In this document: positions 37,762 to 46,018 of the stretch, piece by piece
How the letters are laid out: every line of letters starts with the position of its first letter
How positions within the stretch are numbered: position 1 is the first letter of the stretch
Origin: Paracoccaceae bacterium
GTDB lineage: Bacteria > Pseudomonadota > Alphaproteobacteria > Rhodobacterales > Rhodobacteraceae
Direction: 5' to 3'
Assembly: GCA_033344815.1 (NCBI GenBank)
Contig: JAWPMR010000001.1
Location: 668,136-732,135, forward strand
Length of the DNA stretch: 64,000 nt
Translations under genes and position numbers: made by a program
The notes under the pieces: generated by a model
Databases searched by the model: none
What the model saw: the letters and a program-made list of their open reading frames with translations, nothing else
Told to the model about the DNA's origin: nothing

Positions 37762-37783
37762 AACGCAGGTGTAAGCCTGCGTT
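37762..37783 (+). other. Hairpin between the cys operon and fpr
   Basis: AACGCAGG (37762-37769) pairs perfectly with CCTGCGTT (37776-37783), six nt loop TGTAAG. It lies 9 bp upstream of the fpr ATG (37793), with no T-run after it. It may attenuate read-through or mask the fpr ribosome-binding region. Confidence 0.5.
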
Positions 37784-37792
37784 GACATATTC

Positions 37793-38641
37793 ATGACTGA
37801 GCAAACACCTGTGACCCAAGCCGCCGCCGTAAAAGTGCCAACCCTGCCCGACGCGCAGACCGTGACTTCCGTTCAGCACTGGACGGACCGGCTGTTTTCA
37901 TTTCGCGTGACGCGGCCTGCGTCGTTGCGGTTTCGGTCCGGGGAATTCGTGATGATCGGGCTGATGGGTGATCCGCATCCAGAAACCGGCAAGCAAAAAC
38001 CACTGCTGCGCGCCTATTCCATCGCCTCCCCGTCCTGGGATGAGGAATTGGAATTTTATTCGATCAAGGTTCAGGACGGTCCGCTAACCTCAAAGCTGCA
38101 ACATATCCAACCCGGTGATGAGATCATCCTGCGCCCCAAGCCCGTGGGCACATTGGTGCATGACGCCTTGTTGCCGGGCAAACGGTTGTGGTTTTTTGCA
38201 ACCGGCACCGGGTTTGCGCCTTTTGCGTCCTTGCTTCGGGATCCCCAAACCTTTGAGGATTACGATCAGGTCATCATCGCGCATACCTGCCGGGATGTGG
38301 CGGAACTTGAATACGGTCGTCAGTTGATCGACAACCTGCGCACTGATGAGATGATGGGCGAGCTTCTGGGTGAGGAAAACCTGAAGAAGCTGACCTATTA
38401 TCCAACCACGACGCGCGAAACGTCACCCAAGATGGGGCGTATCACCACATTACTGAAAGACGGTACGGTTTTTGCGGATTTGGGCATCGACGGCATTTCA
38501 GCTGAAACGGATCGCGCGATGGTCTGCGGGTCGATGGGATTGAACACCGACCTCAAGGAAATTCTGGAAGGGTTCGGGCTTGAAGAAGGCGCAAACTCCG
38601 ATCCCAAACATTATGTCGTGGAAAAAGCCTTCGTGGGTTAG
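37793..38641 (+). CDS. fpr: Ferredoxin--NADP reductase
   Basis: A 282-residue FNR flavoprotein: FAD-binding RAYSIASP (~73) with the RxYS motif, the NADP-binding GTGFAPFASLLRD (~139-151), CGSMGLN (~243) and a C-terminal YVVEKAFVG (aromatic-less end, as in bacterial subclass I). It shuttles electrons between NADPH and ferredoxin or flavodoxin. It is placed 72 bp after the cys operon, so it may feed sulfite reductase. A terminator follows. Confidence 0.94.
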   Translation: MTEQTPVTQAAAVKVPTLPDAQTVTSVQHWTDRLFSFRVTRPASLRFRSGEFVMIGLMGDPHPETGKQKPLLRAYSIASPSWDEELEFYSIKVQDGPLTSKLQHIQPGDEIILRPKPVGTLVHDALLPGKRLWFFATGTGFAPFASLLRDPQTFEDYDQVIIAHTCRDVAELEYGRQLIDNLRTDEMMGELLGEENLKKLTYYPTTTRETSPKMGRITTLLKDGTVFADLGIDGISAETDRAMVCGSMGLNTDLKEILEGFGLEEGANSDPKHYVVEKAFVG

Positions 38642-38659
38642 GCCACGGCCTCAAGAAAA

Positions 38660-38690
38660 AGAAGGGCATGACACAAAGCCACGCCCTTCT
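38660..38690. terminator. Terminator between fpr and the Ala/Glu-rich protein gene
   Basis: AGAAGGGCATG (38660-38670) pairs with CACGCCCTTCT (38680-38690) with one mismatch, nine nt loop. Both flanking genes converge on it, so it probably acts in both directions. Confidence 0.6.
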
Positions 38691-38697
38691 GCTGTTC

Positions 38698-39483
38698 TTA
38701 TTGAACGCCTAAAGCGCTGCGCAATTGCGTCAGAGCCGCTTGCAACAGTTCAGGATTGTCCTGAGCCTGTTTGACAGCATTAGTCAGCACCAGTTTCTGC
38801 GACGTCGCCAAGTCGGAGTTGTCGATCATATCGCTGACCTTCGCAAAATCAAAGCCTTCGACCGTCAGAGCATCCGCCTGTTTTGCCGCATCAAGGGCTG
38901 CAACACCCTCTTCTGACGCCACTTCGAGCGTTTCTGCGCTTTGCGTCACGGCCTCCTCTGCCCCGGTGGCTGCTTCTTCTGTGATGCTATCCACACTAGT
39001 CTCCACGGCCGCCGTGTCTTCGGTCGTCGACGTTGCCTCATCGATCAAACTGTTCACGCTTTCCTGCGCGTCAGTTGCTGCCTCCGTCGCGACGTCGCTC
39101 GCCGCTTCTGCGGTTTCAGTGATCGCCTCAACGCTTTCTGTGGCTGCGTCCGAGACAGCTGTACCCACTTCTTCTGCGGCTGTTGTGGCACTTTCAACGG
39201 CTTCATTCACCGCGTCCTCGGTCGCAGTGGCCACATCACCCGCCGCGCTGGCCGCGGCTTCGCCCGCCTCAGCCGCTGTTTCTTCGATTGCGGTCGCGGC
39301 TTCACTTGCCGCCTCAGCGGTTGCTTCGGACGCGTCTTCGACGGCCTCGACCGCGTCACCTGCAGCCACTGGCGCGCTTTCTTCAACTTCTTGCGCAACC
39401 TCACTAAGCTGTTGACCAGTGATCAAGAAATAGCCGCCAACAGCGATAACGCCTGCGACCAAGATCCATATCAGATTTTTCAT
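38698..39483 (-). CDS. Ala/Glu-rich membrane-anchored coiled-coil protein
   Basis: A 261-residue protein with one N-terminal hydrophobic segment (LIWILVAGVIAVGGYFLI, ~3-21) and then ~170 residues of almost only Ala, Glu, Thr, Ser, Val and Asp in ATEAASEAATAIEE-type pattern (low complexity, likely long helix or coiled coil). The C-terminal ~50 residues are more ordinary (FDFAKVSDMIDNSDL, TNAVKQAQDNPELL). I chose ATG 39483. Function unknown. Placed between fpr and infC, divergent from infC. Confidence 0.7.
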   Translation of the reverse strand: MKNLIWILVAGVIAVGGYFLITGQQLSEVAQEVEESAPVAAGDAVEAVEDASEATAEAASEAATAIEETAAEAGEAAASAAGDVATATEDAVNEAVESATTAAEEVGTAVSDAATESVEAITETAEAASDVATEAATDAQESVNSLIDEATSTTEDTAAVETSVDSITEEAATGAEEAVTQSAETLEVASEEGVAALDAAKQADALTVEGFDFAKVSDMIDNSDLATSQKLVLTNAVKQAQDNPELLQAALTQLRSALGVQ

Positions 39484-39685
39484 TTTGATTGCTTCCTTTT
39501 GTAGCCACCCGCAGATTTCACAGGCGCATGATTGAGCATGGTATCGCCTAGTGCTCCTGTGGGATAAAACCAATAACGGGGAAATCTGTTCCATTCGGCT
39601 CATTCCAGCCTAAATTCCGGCTTGAAGTGGCGCTTTCCCGCGGTTACTTTAACGATCTATAAACATGAACTAGGCAAGGACGACA

Positions 39686-40234
39686 ATCATCGCTCGCAGA
39701 CCGCATAACGCGCCGCCCCAACGTGAAACAGGCCCCCGCGTCAACGAAAAAATCCGTAACTCAGAAATCCGCCTGATTGGTGCTGATGGCGAAAATGTTG
39801 GCGTTGTATCGCCAGACCGGGCCATGGAAATGGCTGATGACGCCGGATTGGACCTGGTGGAAATATCGCCAAATGCCAATCCGCCGGTATGCAAAATCAT
39901 GGATTTTGGCAAGTTCAAGTATGAGACACAAAAGCGCGAAGCTGAAGCGCGCAAAAAGCAGAAGATCATCGAGATCAAGGAAGTCAAATTCCGTCCGAAT
40001 ACGGACACCAATGATTATGATGTGAAGATGCGCAATGTTTTCAAGTTCATTGAAAACGGCGACAAGGTGAAAATCACTCTGCGCTTCCGGGGTCGCGAAA
40101 TGGCGCACCAGAATCTGGGTCGCGAGTTGTTGGAGCGGGTCGCAGAAGACACCAAAGACGTCGGACGGGTCGAAAACTTTCCAAAGATGGAAGGCCGTCA
40201 GATGGTCATGTTGATCGGACCTTTGCCCAAATAG
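39686..40234 (+). CDS. infC: Translation initiation factor IF-3, ATC start
   Basis: A 182-residue IF-3. The N-domain reads [16 protein letters not shown], the linker is basic ([17 protein letters not shown]) and the C-domain has [13 protein letters not shown]. The frame is closed upstream by TAG at 39671-39673. From there to the first ATG (39824) it holds no ATG, GTG or TTG, yet the conserved N-domain lies upstream of that ATG. An AAGGA box (39676-39680) is followed by ATC ATC GCT CGC, so initiation at ATC 39686 (or 39689) is the only good reading. Non-canonical starts are a known feature of infC, which allow IF-3 to repress its own translation. Confidence 0.9.
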   Translation: MIARRPHNAPPQRETGPRVNEKIRNSEIRLIGADGENVGVVSPDRAMEMADDAGLDLVEISPNANPPVCKIMDFGKFKYETQKREAEARKKQKIIEIKEVKFRPNTDTNDYDVKMRNVFKFIENGDKVKITLRFRGREMAHQNLGRELLERVAEDTKDVGRVENFPKMEGRQMVMLIGPLPK

Positions 40235-40259
40235 GCGACTGAAATTGCTGTGATGCATA

Positions 40260-40289
40260 AACGCCTCGGCTTTGCGGTCGGGGCGTTTT
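40260..40289 (+). terminator. Terminator after infC
   Basis: AACGCCTCG (40260-40268) pairs with CGGGGCGTT (40279-40287) with one G-U pair; a TTTT run ends the stem (40286-40289). Confidence 0.65.
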
Positions 40290-40365
40290 CCATGACGCGC
40301 AGGCATTGCTTGAACGCAAAAAATTTATCACTTCAATGGCCATCCAATTCATAATATGGATAGGC

Positions 40366-41244
40366 ATGACATTTGATCAGATCCGCACTTTTCTCTGGGT
40401 CTCCCGGTTGGGCGGGTTTCGCAAGGCAGCTGAACGGTTGCATTTGTCCCAACCCGCTGTTTCAACACGTATTTCCAACCTCGAAGACGAATTACGCGTG
40501 CCCTTGTTCGAACGCGGGCATGGGTCTTTGGTTCTGACCAAGCACGGCACCTTGCTGTTATCTTATGCCGAGCAGATGTTGTTTGTCGAAGAAGAAATCA
40601 AACAGCGCGTGGCCAATCCGTCAGAAGCCGAAGGTCTGTTTCGTGTCGGGGCTTCGGAAACCATCGCTCAGGCGTGGCTGCCGGAATTTCTGAAGGCCTT
40701 CAGCCAACGTTATCCACGGGTCAATGTCGATCTGACCGTGGATATATCGATCAACCTGCGCGCCGCATTGCTTGAACGGCGGCTTGATCTGGCCTTTCTC
40801 ATGGGACCGATATCGGAATTTTCCGTGGAGAATTTCCCCCTGCCCGCCTTTGATCTGCATTGGTACCGCTCGACCCGGAACGAACAGACCGATCTCAGCG
40901 TCATCCCGGTCATTTCCTACTCCAGCCAAACGCGCCCCTACCGCGAATTGCTGTCTGAATTATCCCGCACCGTCGGCCCAAAGGCGCGTGTTTTTACCTC
41001 TGCCTCCCTTTCGGCCAGCTTGAAAATGATTGCCGCCGGTGTGGCCGTGGGCCCTTATCCACGCGCTTTGGCCAATGATTTTTTGACCTCTGGACAGATC
41101 GTCGAATTTGATCCCGGTGTGCGTGCGCAGCCCTTGCAGTTCACGGCGTCCTATTTGTCAGAACCCCGCAGTTTTCTGGTTGAGGACAGCGCTGAAATTG
41201 CCCGTGACATTGCGCAGGCCTGGGATGACGCCCACCCGCGCTGA
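40366..41244 (+). CDS. LysR-family regulator upstream of the DUF1445/TRAP cluster
   Basis: A 292-residue LysR regulator: N-terminal HTH (FDQIRTFLWVSRLGGFRKAA, RLHLSQPAVSTRISNLE) and a C-terminal effector domain (~88-290) with AEGLFRVGASETIA. I chose ATG 40366 (MTFDQIRTF). It is oriented like the genes downstream, with two palindromes in the 94-bp gap, so it probably controls the DUF1445-TRAP operon. The ligand is unknown, perhaps the transported acid. Confidence 0.9.
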   Translation: MTFDQIRTFLWVSRLGGFRKAAERLHLSQPAVSTRISNLEDELRVPLFERGHGSLVLTKHGTLLLSYAEQMLFVEEEIKQRVANPSEAEGLFRVGASETIAQAWLPEFLKAFSQRYPRVNVDLTVDISINLRAALLERRLDLAFLMGPISEFSVENFPLPAFDLHWYRSTRNEQTDLSVIPVISYSSQTRPYRELLSELSRTVGPKARVFTSASLSASLKMIAAGVAVGPYPRALANDFLTSGQIVEFDPGVRAQPLQFTASYLSEPRSFLVEDSAEIARDIAQAWDDAHPR

Positions 41245-41251
41245 TCTAAAT

Positions 41252-41287
41252 TATCTATCACAATAGATACAAAATGATAATTTGTAT
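41252..41287. promoter_or_regulatory. Two palindromes, candidate LysR operators
   Basis: TATCTAT-CACA-ATAGATA (41252-41269) and ATACAAA-ATGATAA-TTTGTAT (41267-41287) are perfect inverted repeats, overlapping by 3 bp, in the gap between the LysR gene and the DUF1445 gene. They fit T-N11-A-type LysR sites. Confidence 0.6.
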
Positions 41288-41338
41288 GAAATATCTTTAA
41301 TATGTGAAGATTGACGGGCGTTTGCAAAGGCCGCCCAT

Positions 41339-42163
41339 ATGACCCTCACACCCATGTCACACTCCCGACTGCGCGCCGCATCTGCGGTGGATGTCCGTCA
41401 TGCCATTCGCACAGGCTCCTATACGGGTCACACGGCCGGGCTGGCACCGGGCAAACTCCAGTGCAACCTCGCCATTCTGCCCGAACATTACGCGCTCGAC
41501 TTTCTAAGGTTCTGCCAACGCAATCCCAAACCCTGTCCACTGGTGGGCGTTGGTGACAGCGGTGATCCCTATTTGCCGACCCTTGGTCATGATATCGACA
41601 TCCGCAGTGATGTTTCCAAATATCGCGTGTTCCGAAATGGCGAGTTGAGTGAGGAAGTCACGGATATCTCGGACATCTGGACTTACGATCTGGTGACGGT
41701 GGCTTTGGGATGCTCCTTTACCTTTGAAAATGCGCTAATGCGTGACGATATCCCCGTGCGTCACATCGAGACGGGCAAGAACGTCCCGATGTTCCGTTCT
41801 AACATTGATCTCACGCCTGCCGGTCCATTTGCGGGAAAAATGGTCGTTACCATGCGCCCGATCCCAAAAGCACTGGTCGATCAGGCCCGCCAGATCAGCG
41901 CGCGATTTCCGCAAGCGCATGGCGCGCCGATTGCCGTAGGCGACCCCGGACAGATCGGAATTGCCGATCTCTCCAAACCCGATTGGGGCGACGCGGTGGA
42001 GATCAAACCGGGTGAAATCCCGGTCTACTGGGCCTGCGGCGTGACCCCTCAAAACGTTCTTCTGGACGCGAAACTGCCCATTTGCATCACCCATTCGCCC
42101 GGTCACATGTTGATCGCGGATGTGGCTGAGGACGCCGAAACAACAATTCTAAAAATAAACTGA
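41339..42163 (+). CDS. DUF1445 (YcsI/D-glutamate cyclase-like) hydro-lyase
   Basis: A 274-residue protein of the DUF1445 family: GLAPGKLQCNLAILP, PLVGVGDSGDP, LGCSFTFENAL and VTMRPI, CGVTPQNVLLDAKLP and HSPGHMLIADV near the end. Family members include D-glutamate cyclase and are often called putative hydro-lyases; the substrate here is not known. ATG 41339 with AAAGG upstream. It is followed 19 bp later by a TRAP transporter operon, so the enzyme probably acts on what the transporter imports, a carboxylic acid such as a lactam or hydroxy acid (inference). Confidence 0.85.
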   Translation: MTLTPMSHSRLRAASAVDVRHAIRTGSYTGHTAGLAPGKLQCNLAILPEHYALDFLRFCQRNPKPCPLVGVGDSGDPYLPTLGHDIDIRSDVSKYRVFRNGELSEEVTDISDIWTYDLVTVALGCSFTFENALMRDDIPVRHIETGKNVPMFRSNIDLTPAGPFAGKMVVTMRPIPKALVDQARQISARFPQAHGAPIAVGDPGQIGIADLSKPDWGDAVEIKPGEIPVYWACGVTPQNVLLDAKLPICITHSPGHMLIADVAEDAETTILKIN

Positions 42164-42182
42164 TACGACAAGGAGATCTACT

Positions 42183-43214
42183 ATGAAACGCACTCTAACC
42201 CTTTTGATCGCCACCACGGCGCTTGCCGCTCCCAGCTTTGCCGAGGACCTGTCCGTGGTCGGCAGCTGGTCCAGCCTTCCCCTGCACAATCAATATGAAG
42301 CACCCTTCTGGAGTACCACCCTGCCAGAAGCCTCCGGCGGCAGCCTCAATGTGGAACTGACCACGCACAACCAAATGAGTTTGGGATTGGGTGATATTTA
42401 CCCTCTGCTGGGACAGGGCGTTTATGATGTGGCCATGACGGTTGCGGATTACGCCGTGGCCGATGCGCCCGAACTTGAAGGACTTGATGTACCGCTTCTG
42501 GCACTGTCAGCGGACGAGGCCCGCGCCATGGTCGATGCCGCCCGTCCAATGGTGTCGGATATTTACCGTGACCGGTTCAACTCGCATGTTCTGGCCATCG
42601 CGCCTTACCCGCCGCAGGTGGTATTCTGCAATCACGACATCTCGCAACTGTCTGACCTTGAAGGGTTAAAGGTGCGGGCCTCTGGCCGTATGACAGCGAA
42701 ACTGCTGGAGGCGCTTGGCGCTGAAGGCGTGAACGTATCCTTCTCGGAAGTTCCCGGCGCCTTGCAAAACGGTGTGGTTGATTGCGCGGTCACCGGAGCG
42801 GGATCGGGATATAGCGCGGGATGGTGGGAAGTGTCTACGCATCTGCTGCCGATCCCACTGGGTGGTTGGGACTCGGTCGTGACCGCGATCAACATGGACA
42901 AGTGGAACAGCCTTGATGCTGATGCGCAAAGCCTGATTACAGAGCAAGTCAAATCCGGCTTTGAGGACCTTGCATGGGCCAGCGCGCAAGACGCACTGGT
43001 CAATGACATTGCCTGTCTGACCGGCAATGGCGACTGCCCTGCTGGCGATGCGCGCGGTATGACGCTAGTGGATGTGAGCGATGCGGATTTCGAGCGTGCC
43101 CGCGACATTCTGACCAGCGAAGTGCTGCCAGAGTGGGCTGAACGTGCCGGTGGCGATTGGGCGGCGCGTTGGAATGACAGCGTCGGTAAAGTGGTCGGCG
43201 TCACCATCAACTAA
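42183..43214 (+). CDS. TRAP transporter periplasmic binding protein
   Basis: A 343-residue DctP-family protein with a signal peptide (MKRTLTLLIATTALAAPSFA). Core motifs: LEGLKVRASGRMTAKLLEALG (carboxylate-binding Arg) and VSFSEVPGALQNGVVDCAV. Two Cys pairs occur (FCNHDI and ACLTGNGDCPAG), not typical. A strong AAGGAGATC box precedes it. It lies between the DUF1445 enzyme and the permease genes, so it is a specific acid-binding protein; not the same lineage as the dctP at 27148-28149. Confidence 0.9.
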   Translation: MKRTLTLLIATTALAAPSFAEDLSVVGSWSSLPLHNQYEAPFWSTTLPEASGGSLNVELTTHNQMSLGLGDIYPLLGQGVYDVAMTVADYAVADAPELEGLDVPLLALSADEARAMVDAARPMVSDIYRDRFNSHVLAIAPYPPQVVFCNHDISQLSDLEGLKVRASGRMTAKLLEALGAEGVNVSFSEVPGALQNGVVDCAVTGAGSGYSAGWWEVSTHLLPIPLGGWDSVVTAINMDKWNSLDADAQSLITEQVKSGFEDLAWASAQDALVNDIACLTGNGDCPAGDARGMTLVDVSDADFERARDILTSEVLPEWAERAGGDWAARWNDSVGKVVGVTIN

Positions 43215-43242
43215 GCGACAAATCCAAAGGGGCATGCCGATT

Positions 43243-43791
43243 ATGGAACTGAAGATGATAGAGAGCCTGCGCAGGATCAACAAAGGGGTTGCCCTGTTGG
43301 TTGGTTTTGGCCTTCTGCTCTGTGCGGCATTCGTGCTGACGGATATCATCATGCGCCAGATCGGCACGTCGCTTGGGGGCACCGAGGAGATCGCGGGATA
43401 TGCCATGGCGCTCGCGACCTCTTGGGGCATGTCCTACACCTTGCTGGAACTGGGACATGTGCGCATTGACCTGCTGCGCACCCGGGCGCATAGCTTCGGG
43501 CGTTGCTTGTTTGATGTGTTTTCCATGATCGTGATGTCAGGCGTGGTGATCACCATCGCGATCAAAGCATGGCCGGTGGTGGAACGCTCCCTTACCAATG
43601 GATCACGCGCCAATACACCGCTCGAAACACCGCTGATCCTTGTGCAACTGCCCTGGTTTGCCGGTTGGGTCTGGTTTGCTGTGATGTCCAGCCTGACAAC
43701 CCTCGCAGCCCTCAGCCTTTTGCTCAAACGCCGCTTTGATGAGACCGAACAATTTGTCGGCGCCTTTGCCGAACAGGATACGTTGCAATGA
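43243..43791 (+). CDS. TRAP transporter small permease
   Basis: A 182-residue DctQ-type protein with four membrane segments (GVALLVGFGLLLCAAFVLTDIIM; YAMALATSWGMSYTLL; CLFDVFSMIVMSGVVITIAI; LVQLPWFAGWVWFAVMSSLTTLAALSLLL, given in outline). I chose ATG 43243; ATG 43234 lies too close to the AAAGGGG box. It overlaps the large permease gene by 4 bp. Confidence 0.88.
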   Translation: MELKMIESLRRINKGVALLVGFGLLLCAAFVLTDIIMRQIGTSLGGTEEIAGYAMALATSWGMSYTLLELGHVRIDLLRTRAHSFGRCLFDVFSMIVMSGVVITIAIKAWPVVERSLTNGSRANTPLETPLILVQLPWFAGWVWFAVMSSLTTLAALSLLLKRRFDETEQFVGAFAEQDTLQ

Positions 43792-45071
43792 TCACCTATG
43801 TTTCCATTGGCCTGCTTGGCCTGCTGGCCCTGTCCATCCCGGTGGGCATCGTCTTATTTCTGTTGGGCTTTGGCATCGATGTATTCTTCTCCAGCTTCCC
43901 GCTCACGCGCGGCCTCGGCAATATGGTGTGGTCGTCCTCCAATTCCGCGACCTTGATCGCCATTCCGTTTTTTGTGCTTCTGGGCGAGATTCTGGTGCGC
44001 AGCGGCGTGGCGACTCGCACCTATGCCGCTCTGGATCGTTGGGTCTCATGGTTGCCCGGCGGGCTGGTGCACGCCAACATCGCCACGGCTACGATGTTTT
44101 CTGCCACCTCTGGGTCCTCCGTGGCGACCGCGGCAACTGTGGCGACCGTCGCCATGCCACAGGCCGAAAAGCTGGGCTATGATCCTAAACTCTTTTCCGG
44201 GGCGATCGCGGCCGGTGGCACCCTCGGCATCATGATCCCACCTTCAATCAACCTGATCGTCTATGGGTTCCTGACCCAATCCTCGATCCCACAGCTATTC
44301 CTCGCCGGGTTGATCCCGGGCATCGCACTGGCGCTGGCCTTCATGGCGATCACGGCACTTATCTGTGTGATCCGGCCTGATCTGGGCGGTCTGCGCCGCA
44401 CTTTCCCATTTCCACAAATGTTGCGTGCGCTCATCGACCTCATTCCGATCCTGATCCTCTTTGGTTTGATCGTCGGCTCGATCTATCTCGGGTGGGCCAC
44501 ACCCACCGAAGCCGCCGCTGTCGGGGTCGCCGGGGCGCTGGTCATCGCGCTGGCCTTTGGCGGTGTTTCCTGGTCCATGCTCACGCAAAGCCTCACGGGC
44601 ACAGTCAAAATCACCTCAATGATCATGCTGATTGTGATTGGAGCCTCCTTTTTGAACTTTACGCTGGCGTCGGCCGGTCTGGGACGCGAGTTGACCGACT
44701 TCATGACCGGACTTGGTCTTACGCCCCTCAAGACGATCCTCGTGGTTGTCGTGCTCTACATAGTGCTGGGCTTTTTCATCGAAACCCTGTCGCTGATGGT
44801 CGTGACCATTCCGATCATCGTGCCGCTTGTGATTGCCCAAGGTTATGATGTGATCTGGTTCGGCATCCTAATGATCGTATTGATCGAAATGGCGCTGATC
44901 ACGCCGCCCGTAGGCCTGAACCTTTATGTGGTTCAGGGTGCGCGCAAATCCGGAAGCCTCAATGAGGTGATGCTGGGCGCGCTGCCCTATTGCCTGACCA
45001 TGCTGGCCATGGCGTTCCTGCTGATCGCCTTTCCCAGCATTGCTTTATTCTTGCCCAACGCCTTGCAGTAG
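43788..45071 (+). CDS. TRAP transporter large permease
   Basis: A 427-residue DctM-type protein of ordinary length with 12 or so membrane segments: LIAIPFFVLLGEILVRSG, SGSSVATAATVATVAMPQ, GGTLGIMIPPSINLIVYG and GLNLYVVQGARK. Third gene of the operon. The substrate specificity is unknown. A terminator hairpin follows. Confidence 0.94.
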   Translation: MITYVSIGLLGLLALSIPVGIVLFLLGFGIDVFFSSFPLTRGLGNMVWSSSNSATLIAIPFFVLLGEILVRSGVATRTYAALDRWVSWLPGGLVHANIATATMFSATSGSSVATAATVATVAMPQAEKLGYDPKLFSGAIAAGGTLGIMIPPSINLIVYGFLTQSSIPQLFLAGLIPGIALALAFMAITALICVIRPDLGGLRRTFPFPQMLRALIDLIPILILFGLIVGSIYLGWATPTEAAAVGVAGALVIALAFGGVSWSMLTQSLTGTVKITSMIMLIVIGASFLNFTLASAGLGRELTDFMTGLGLTPLKTILVVVVLYIVLGFFIETLSLMVVTIPIIVPLVIAQGYDVIWFGILMIVLIEMALITPPVGLNLYVVQGARKSGSLNEVMLGALPYCLTMLAMAFLLIAFPSIALFLPNALQ

Positions 45072-45080
45072 GCATAAAAA

Positions 45081-45110
45081 AACGACCGGAGATTTCGCCC
45101 CGGTCGTTCT
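45081..45110. terminator. Bidirectional terminator between the TRAP and cox operons
   Basis: AACGACCGG (45081-45089) pairs with CCGGTCGTT (45100-45108), flanked by an A-run (45075-45082) on the left and a T-rich stretch on the right. It serves the TRAP operon (+) and the coxM gene (-). Confidence 0.7.
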
Positions 45111-45127
45111 GATTTCGTTCATTTAAA

Positions 45128-45919
45128 TCAAGCTGCGGCGGCAACGGCCCGCTTGGTCATAACGCCGACCAGATGAGCGCGATAGGCACCGGTGCCATGC
45201 AGATCGTTGATCATAGTGTCCCCCGATAGCGTCAACCCATCAATGGCCCCGGCAGAGAAATCTGACGATAACGCTGCTTCGGCCTCGCCCCAGCGGAACA
45301 CACCCTCCTCGGACGCGCCTGTCACGGCAACCCGCACACCATCTGCAAACTTCGCGACAAAAACGCCAACAAGTGCGAAGCGTGAGGCGGGTTGCAGGAA
45401 TTTCTGGTAGTTGGAGGCTTGCGGGATGGGAAAACGCACTTCGGTGATGATTTCACCCTCTTCCAGAGCGGTTGTGAACATGCCCTGAAAATAGTCATCC
45501 GCAGTAATCGAGCGGGAATTCGTAACAATTGTTGCACCCGATCCGAGTGCCGCGGACGGATAGCACGCCGAGGGGTCATTGTTGGCAAGGCTGCCGCCAA
45601 TGGTGCCGCGATTGCGCACGGCCGGATCCCCGATATGGCTGGCAAGATCTGCAAGCCCTGGGTATTTGGCAGCCGCATCCTTGGCCACCGTCGCATGGGT
45701 TGTGGCCCCCCCGATGCACAGCTGTCCATCATCGCCCGTGCACACGCCTTTCATTTCGGTAATGCCCGAAAGGCTCACAAGAACCGAGGGGCTGGCAAGG
45801 CGCTGTTTCAACGTCGGGATCAGCGTCTGCCCGCCACCCAAAGCCTGGGCGTCTTCGCGCCCCAGGGCAGAAACGGCATCCGCCACGGAGCCCGGCATTT
45901 CTACATCAAAATAATACAT
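45128..45919 (-). CDS. coxM: FAD-binding subunit of a CoxM-type molybdenum hydroxylase
   Basis: A 263-residue CoxM/CutM subunit: FAD-binding motifs AQALGGGQTLIPTLKQR (~28-44) and AVRNRGTIGGSLANNDPS (~98-115), then the CO dehydrogenase flavoprotein C-terminal domain. It passes electrons from the Fe-S clusters to FAD. Third in transcription order after coxS and coxL, 99 bp after coxL, which is the form II (S-L-M) order. Confidence 0.93.
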   Translation of the reverse strand: MYYFDVEMPGSVADAVSALGREDAQALGGGQTLIPTLKQRLASPSVLVSLSGITEMKGVCTGDDGQLCIGGATTHATVAKDAAAKYPGLADLASHIGDPAVRNRGTIGGSLANNDPSACYPSAALGSGATIVTNSRSITADDYFQGMFTTALEEGEIITEVRFPIPQASNYQKFLQPASRFALVGVFVAKFADGVRVAVTGASEEGVFRWGEAEAALSSDFSAGAIDGLTLSGDTMINDLHGTGAYRAHLVGVMTKRAVAAAA

Positions 45920-46018
45920 CGTTCGTCCTTTCCTTTGACCACATAAACGCGCCGCGTTTTGCAGTCAGAAATATCGCGGCAGGTCCAGGCCATCATGTCC
46001 CGGTCCTGCCTTTTCAGA

